A stretch of DNA of 64,000 bases, taken from Prochilodus magdalenae. Its lineage: Eukaryota > Chordata > Actinopteri > Characiformes > Prochilodontidae. This document shows, one piece after another, positions 57,493 through 64,000 of the stretch. The stretch is from assembly GCA_024036415.1 (NCBI GenBank), contig JAMWET010001256.1, forward strand, positions 204,001 through 268,000, given 5' to 3'. The position numbers and the translations under genes are program-made. The notes beneath the pieces were generated by a model. The model was not told where the DNA came from. It searched no databases and saw nothing but the letters and a program-made list of their open reading frames with translations. Every line of letters begins with the position of its first letter. The stretch's first letter is position 1.

Positions 57493-60400
57493 CTAACCAC
57501 TTTTTAATCATGGAATATCTAGGAATGTCTGAATTGTTATACGGTGCCCTCCTATTACAGGAACACTAGTAGACTGCAAGGCAAGGTGTTTCATTTAGTA
57601 TTTTATCTGTAGCAATAAAACACCTGAATTCAGTCATAACAAGGTGATCTCATTATTTAAAATCTAATTTTAGGAATACTGTCATAGTATGGAAAAAAAC
57701 ACCACCATTTGCTAATGTTGATATTAGCAGTGTGGTTGTTCATAGGAAGAGCCTAAGGACAAATAATGGATTACAACACTTCTAGCTAGTGGTCGGAGGT
57801 TTAACCATAGCACAAAATGATAGACTGTCTGCCACTAATCTATAAACTATTCATTCAAAATTGATACTGTGTCGATACTGACTATTACACTACTCCTAAT
57901 ACATTGCTAGGTTAGAGCAGCTTTACAGATTGTCATTGGAAGCTCAGTGTCTCATCTAAACTCTTTTAAAGCTGAGTCAGATCGTAGCACCAGCTGCTTT
58001 GAAAGAGCACATTTGTGGGCAGAGCAAGTATAGTCAGTTGTATTTTTGGGCCAGATGTTGCCCTGTTGTGTCTGGGGTCAACATGCCTTAAGACCTTAAG
58101 AATTGCCTTCTACTCACGAGCGCTTCCCATTGAGAACTTTTTCACTAACTCAGTTTAAAATGTCAGCAGTGTGACCATGTGTCATCAGGCTGTATAGATG
58201 TTATTGTTACGTGATGACGCTCTACTGGGGTGGGGGTTCAGGCCAACTTTAACGTGTCCAAAATGATTGCCAACCATTACGGCTTTCTTTTTTTTGCCAA
58301 TTACAAGTTATCATTGTGCGTTTAAGGGTAGGTCACATGATTTTCGTGTCACATGATGCTTCCCCCAGGGGCTGAAGTTGTAATTAATGTCAGTCTATTC
58401 TGGCTTATCTGCCTTTTGAGTTCACCCTCTTCAGTGTGGTGATTACAGCTGCTGATTCTCAGTGGCTTTTGTTTCCAAATTTGCCTTATGTCTATTTTTA
58501 CCAGTCTCACCCAGTCAGTTTCCTAAAAGTGGAGATTCGCTTCCTTTCATCAGCGGACAGATTTAAGACCCTTTATTTTAATACCCTTAAGCTGTAAAGG
58601 AAACTGTGAAATACTGTGTTATTATCTGTGTTTTCATGGTTGAGATTTTGTGTTTTGGGTGATGTAACCCATGATAAGATAATTCCCCTCCCATGACATT
58701 AGTTATTTTGCCATGAAGTACGCATACATGCTACATTGTGTGAATATATAAGCTTCTGCAAAGCATGTCTTAAAGCCCCTGATGGATTAAGGCAATTTTC
58801 TACTTTTGAAGATGGCATTATTGTACTTTGCGAGACAAAACATTGCAGAAAATCCTCTCTGCAAATGGAAGCAATCTATTGCTCTTGTATAAGCAAATGA
58901 CATCATACTGATGCATGTCTTAGCAGAGCAGTCCAATTGGAAAAGTGCAGGTGAAAAAAGGAAAAATCACTTAGACAGTCAAAGGTAAATTATCCTAGGA
59001 CAGCGCTACATTTTGCCTTCCATAATGAACATCATTTAAGCTTGATATGCTTCATTTTACTGGAAAGTTCAAACTCTGATTAGTATGTATGGGGCTGTAA
59101 GGAAAAGTAGCAGACAGGCATAAATGCACAGTAATTTGATTATGTGACTCAAAATAGCCTTTTCTCATCTCCATCACTTTTACCTTCTATAAAACAAGCA
59201 GTAAAAAAGCCCAGGTTATATTAATATGCTGCGGATTGACACGTCATGTTATTGGGGAAAAGGAGTTTCTTAGATTCTGTTTAAAGCAGGAATAAATGTG
59301 TTCTGAGTTTGTGACACTCCACAAAAAATGTGTTTTTAATAATCCAGCCAAATTGTAATGATTAAAAAATTGACAAGTGTATAAAAATAGGTTTTGAAAT
59401 TGTGAAACAATAAACAGTATTCTCTGCTCTGAATACTGGGGGCTTGTTCCCTGAATAACCTGAAACTACAACCGGGGCTCGCAGTGTGAAATGCAACCAC
59501 TGGTTACTGACCTCTGACCCCACAGGCGTTAAAGTATGCTGGCTGCGCTACTGCAAAAAAAAAAAGCTTGACTCTTGGTTATAAATTCCAAAGCTATTGG
59601 AAATGCCAGTGACACAGTGCATTCACTGAAGTTTGCAAGGCAGATGGCTAGGTTAAACTTAAAGTGTTTTGATATGTCTTCTACTCATGAATTAAATCAC
59701 TGAATTAAATAGAGGGCATAAAACGAGTGTGAATTGGTCATACACATGAGTCCTGTGGTGATCATTGCATTACCCTACCTCTTCATGGAAACAAATCCCC
59801 TCCGATTCAAAGAGACAGCCTTTAAAGACTAGGAGATGAATAAATAAATGTGGCATAAAATGATCAGATCCTTATTTACATCTTATTTAACTAATTTAAG
59901 CAGTAGATCAAGAGAACTGAATTACGCATATTGATTTGATCATATTTTAGTTCAGATGTATGCAGAATTTGACCAAATGATAAAGGGTTCACAAGCTGTC
60001 AAGCTGCACTGTAGTTAATTTCAAACTGGTATTCGGGTCTGTCCTACAAATTACCATTTAAAGCAAGCAAACATATGATTTTCCAAATTTTACACTGTTG
60101 AAAACAAATCAGTGACAAGCTATGAGCTCCATTTTTTGATATGATGTTTGAAAACAGTCCCACCAGTTCCACACAGAGCTTTAGGCACCCATCAAAACTA
60201 CTCGAAGAGCAGATTTAGTTCAATTTATATTTGCAAAGTCTCTGAATTTGACGCCAGCGATACATTGGGTCTGACATGGTTATCTAGATTCAGTTCTTGA
60301 ATTCTCAATACTTAATTCTTGCCAAGTGAAAGAATCACAACATTGTGTGTGTTTTTTTTTTTCAAACCATCCAAAGACCAAGTAATGCCATTCATAACAC

Positions 60401-61094
60401 TGTAAGGCAGTGAATATCCAGTTTTAACAGTCTTTTTTTTTTTTGCAAGAATTATTGAAGAATATACAAAAAACCACTACTCCAACTAAATCTGTTTATC
60501 CTAGTGTCTTGTGCAAGTCAGCTCACAAATTACTGACTGGTCCTCTCTGACATCACATGCTTTTAGTATAAAGAAGGAACAAACTTTATGTTTAATGTAT
60601 ATAAATCTTGGCATTGTAAAGTCATGTTAAAGTCATGTTATTTGACATTTTTGCCTTTTCACCTTGTTGTTCATGTTATCTATGTCTGTCAGTTGTGCTC
60701 ATAGGCATCCTTACAATGAACAGCTCTGCAATGAATTACACTTCTAAAATAAATTGACATGGATTTACAGGCCTGGCTCTGTTGATCCAGACTCTCTTAA
60801 AAGCACGAAGAATAAGGCGAGAGCCCTGCCAGAGGCTTTACTTTGGTTAATTGGTTACAGCTGATGTTATTGAAACCCAAGGATATATTTTAGTGGAGGA
60901 ATAGAGGTGGGGGCAGGGGTTCTCAACTGCTTCCACTTAAATAGAGAAATTTTATGTTCTGTCAACAAACAGGCTGAGGTCTTTAGCTTCTAGCTAAGAA
61001 AAGATGGCCTGCTAGGGGATGTCCTCGGATGTTGATGTGGATCAAATATAGACAGACTGACATTAAGTGAGGAAGAAGGTTACATACTGTTCCT
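57493..61094. other. Intronic/intergenic, no gene seen
   Basis: No recognised exon or mobile element in about 3.6 kb. 58790-59260 is complex, repeat-free sequence with homeodomain- and octamer-like words, compatible with regulatory DNA but unproven. Confidence 0.4.
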
Positions 61095-61155
61095 GTAATT
61101 GATAAGATAAGATGAGATAATCCTTTATTAGTCCCACAGTGGAAAAATTTGTAAC
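61095..61155. mobile_element. Retroposon 3' tail fragment
   Basis: GATAAGATAAGATGAGATAA followed by TCCTTTATTAGTCCCACAGT and GGAAAAATTTG is the classic fish LINE-derived tail (TTTATTAGTCCCACAGTGGG type). Related to the tail at 13906. Confidence 0.6.
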
Positions 61156-61308
61156 TTTTCTCATATATATTGACCTTTAGAAGTATAGCATGAGTGTAAT
61201 TATCAAGCAAAGTTCTGGGACAGCAGTAGTGTTTTTATTACTTCTGTGATAAGACAAGTAGCACTACGGACATACAACATTTATTTGTATCTGATTAACT
61301 ACAGAGTA

Positions 61309-61378
<70 letters not shown>

Positions 61379-61380
61379 GT
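61309..61380. repeat. (TA)n microsatellite with TG interruptions
   Basis: AT run broken by two ATGTATAT units, ending where family H copy 2 begins. Confidence 0.95.
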
Positions 61381-61383
61381 ACA

Positions 61384-61640
61384 TATCGTGGCTGTCCAAA
61401 GAAAAACAAGTATCTCCAAAATGGCAACTTTACAGGAGATGCCAAAAACCTCATTCGATTTTAATGCAAGTCAATGGAACCAGACGTCTTTCCAAGCACT
61501 TCTGGGCCATTTAAGTTGGTCGATTCATCATGCAAATCTCACAAAGTGTAAACGACAGCAGCTGGTTTTAAATGACAAATGAAAAGTCAAAATGAACAAA
61601 AATGGAGATACATGTTTTTCATTGGACAGCAACGATATAT
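61384..61640 (+). repeat. Unclassified repeat, family H copy 2
   Basis: CTGTCCAAAGAAAAACAAGT, ATCTCCAAAATGGCAACTTT, CAATGGAACCAGACGTCTTT, collinear with 18140-18365 but longer at the left end. The left end abuts a TA microsatellite. Confidence 0.65.
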
Positions 61641-62923
61641 AATATTTTAGGATAAATAGACCAGCATCATCTAAATATTCTGTTCCTTCAGAGTACAATA
61701 TGTACATCTGCTAATATCATGGTCAATGGGAAAAGACTGTGTAGGTTCAGTCTTAATCTTTTATGGTTTCACTTTTAAAGGAAAAATAAACAAAAAGTGT
61801 GATTTATAAACAGCATGATTATTTGATGGTCCAGTAGTAGGAGCCTTGTAGAAATTGGTTCTATTCATGACCAAGAAGTATTTCCACTATTGTTACAAGC
61901 CAATTAACCTGTTTTCAGCACCTGGTTGATACCCATGGCTTTGTAGAACCTTTGGGGATTGTGAAGGGTTTCTTCTATGGTAAAAAACAAATTCCCCAAA
62001 ATAACACTTAAGAGCGCCTTTACTTTGTTAAAGCAGTTCAGAGTCTGAAGTAAAATTGATCGTATTTGTGCTGTGGCCTGCTTCAGTCAGTCATTGGTAA
62101 ATGTGACTTAAGGGTGAGTCAGAATCTCGAAATATACATTTAAAAGCGAACCAGCAAACAGGATGACTCAGATAGAGGTACAAGCTCCCTTTAAAAAAAC
62201 AAAAAAACAAGACTAAGTTCATAACGGTTTCAGGCTTTTGTTATGGCTGTAAAACGATTAAAGCACTGAATCACTTTTTATACTGTATTTAAAAATGTAT
62301 ATACGCTATCAATTAAACATTTAGGACCTGTTTTTACTGAGCAATGAAATGATCAACATTAAATTATTCTACTTTGGTTTTGTTAAGTTCTGAAGGTCAA
62401 ATATGAACGGTGTAGACTGAACAAAGCCATTCTGTTTTAATAAAGCTGTGAATGCTGTAAAGAAAGCTTTAATCCCAGCTGTGTATTTCTAGAGTCAGTC
62501 ATTATTACTTTTTTTTTATAAAAGTGAATGTTTAGCCAAAATAATGTGCAGCACGACTCATAATGTGAGCCGACTCATTTGTTGATCAGAAAAATCAGGA
62601 AAAATACATTTAACACAAAACCTTCCACAAACTTAAAAGCTGGTCCAAAAGGATTTACTGACATTTTGTTGCCTCTTTAAACAAGTACTAACTTCAACAA
62701 GGATATTTATACGGCACCTTTAATAGGCTGCGGTCATTCAAAGTGCTTTGCAAATAAGAAAATATGAGAGCAATTCAAATTTACAACTGTTGTTGGAGAC
62801 CAAAAAATAAAACCTTCAGCATTGTTAAAATAGAATAGAATATAATAAAAATAAAAGGACATCTTTAAAAATGATAAAACAATACCCTGTATTTAGAAAG
62901 AACAGAAATGAAAAGAAGGGATA
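61641..62923. other. Intronic/intergenic, no gene seen
   Basis: AT-rich, no recognised exon or repeat. Confidence 0.4.
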
Positions 62924-62925
62924 TA

Positions 62926-63456
62926 CAGGGGTTGGACAATGAAACTGAAACACCTGGTTTTAGACCACAATCATTTATTAGTATGGTGTAGGGCCTCCTT
63001 TTGCGGCCAATACAGCATCAGTTCGTCTTGGGAATGACATATACAAGTCCTGCACAGTGGTCAGAGGGAGTTTAAGCCATTCTTCTTGCAGGATAGTGGC
63101 CAGGTCACTACGTGATGCTGGTGGAGGTTCATCCTTCTTGGTGGTATGCTGACATTACCCTGGATACCGTGGCTCTTGATACATCACAAAGACTTGCTGT
63201 CTTGGTCACAGATGCGCCAGCAAGACGTGCACCAACAGTTTGTCCTCTTCTGAACTCTGGTATGTCACCCATAATGTTGTGTGCATTGCAATATCTTGAG
63301 CAAAACTGCTCTTACCTGCTAACTGAACCTTCACACTCTGCTCTTACTGGTGCAATGTGCAATTAATGAAGATTGGCCACCAGGCTGGTCCAGTTTAGCC
63401 ATGAGACCTCCCACACTAAAAATGACCGGTGTTTCAGTTTCATTGGCCAACCCCTG
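62926..63456. mobile_element. Non-autonomous Tc1/mariner element (531 bp)
   Basis: Starts CAGGGGTTGGACAATGAAAC and ends with the inverted copy GTTTCAGTTTCATTGGCCAA plus CCCCTG. TA flanks both ends (62924-62925 and 63457-63458). The terminal repeats are about 30 bases with one mismatch. The interior (GCAAGACGTGCACCAACAGT and so on) is a shrunken remnant of the transposase region; the frames inside are not genes. This family is very common in teleosts. Confidence 0.92.
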
Positions 63457-63458
63457 TA

Positions 63459-64000
63459 AGTGTGAACTGTTGGAAGTTCAGAAAATATGTAAAGGATTTT
63501 GGGGAAATGGAACTCCTTACAAGTGTGCACGACAATAGGCACCAGATAAACAGTACATAAAGCTTCTGTCTTTGGGAGAGAGGAGAAAATCAAGCGCCAC
63601 TCTTGCATCAGATCTGAAAACACCCACAGGTGTTTCTGTCCATCCTTCCACTGTGAGATGACAACATCAGTGCTGTAAGTCTGAAAGAAAGTGAAGCTCT
63701 CAAGAAGTAATCAAAGTCCAGAGTCCAAACCTTATCAGGGAATTTGTAACTGGTATTATAGGCAGAAAAATCCATATGATTTTAAAGACTGCACTTTGGA
63801 AGTGTGGAAAATATCAATGCAGATCTCTTTGGAAATCTGAAAGCAAGACTCCTGAAAAGAATGAGAGCTGTAAAAAAGGCCAGTGACACTTGACACTGAA
63901 AAGTGAATCATGAATAGGAAGTAAATCCGTTTAGACTGTTTCGATTTCTGACATTTGGATGGTACGGTACGTCAGTAAACTGACCCCTCCTTACTGGTTG
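63459..64000 (+). pseudogene. Tc1-like transposase remnant (runs off window)
   Basis: One plus-strand frame at about 63571-63657 reads LGERRKSSATLASDLKTPTG then VSVHPSTVR-stop, the second helix-turn-helix of Tc1 transposases (A..LA.DL...TGVSVH.STVRR type). A stop directly follows. Downstream text is too decayed to place further motifs. It abuts the preceding element and may have been its neighbour by chance. Confidence 0.6.

Noticed and set aside
63112..63366. 84-codon plus-strand frame
   Set aside because: It lies wholly within the non-autonomous Tc1-type element and is antisense to the remnant transposase region.

Overview
The window looks like a piece of a teleost fish chromosome. It is AT-rich, gene-poor, full of microsatellites, and packed with old Tc1/mariner, hAT, LINE and tRNA-derived SINE copies of kinds I recognise from fish; several are typical of otophysans (characin, catfish and electric-fish relatives). 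That lineage call rests on remembered repeat families, not on a database search. No bacterial-style gene organisation is present, and no rRNA, functional tRNA or CRISPR array was found.

Only two loci look like host genes. (1) On the + strand at about 3301-5316 lies a compact gene: a 5' noncoding exon, a 95-bp intron, then one long exon encoding a roughly 460-residue, Met/Glu/Lys/Arg-rich coiled-coil protein with a basic, Trp-containing C-terminus. Its function is unknown. The intron falls inside the predicted start codon, and an in-frame stop lies just upstream. (2) At 31320-31374 (+) is a candidate first coding exon: a strong-context ATG, a signal-peptide-like segment of 18 codons and a consensus donor in phase 1. 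It follows a 5' region built from GA microsatellite and a repeated CAGCTCCACTC minisatellite. No downstream exon was recognised, so most or all of 31375-64000 may be its first intron.

The rest is repeats. 1-900, 5480-5995, 20530-21165 and 36840-37395 are four copies of one Tc1-like family; the third carries a SINE with a 9-bp target duplication. 7545-7990, 15300-15910, 21230-21760 and 46690-47430 are decayed pieces of another Tc1-like family. 22619-25067 is a full-length Tc1 element with intact TA duplications, interrupted by a 1,026-bp non-autonomous hAT with an 8-bp target duplication. 28401-29310 and 17820-18465 are LINE fragments. 54586-57081 is an autonomous-type hAT whose transposase pseudogene keeps a recognisable intron. 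62926-63456 is a short Tc1-type element with clean terminal repeats.

Several multi-copy repeats could not be assigned: three copies at 8575, 26215 and 38225; pairs at 18140/61384, 25965/47945 and 34470/54363; and a 31-bp tandem array at 43676-44236 split by a SINE-like insert. I found no convincing new multi-gene system. The most interesting items are the coiled-coil gene, the spliced hAT transposase, the two nested insertions with readable target duplications, a near-perfect 25-bp-arm hairpin at 41717-41790, and the unclassified repeat families.
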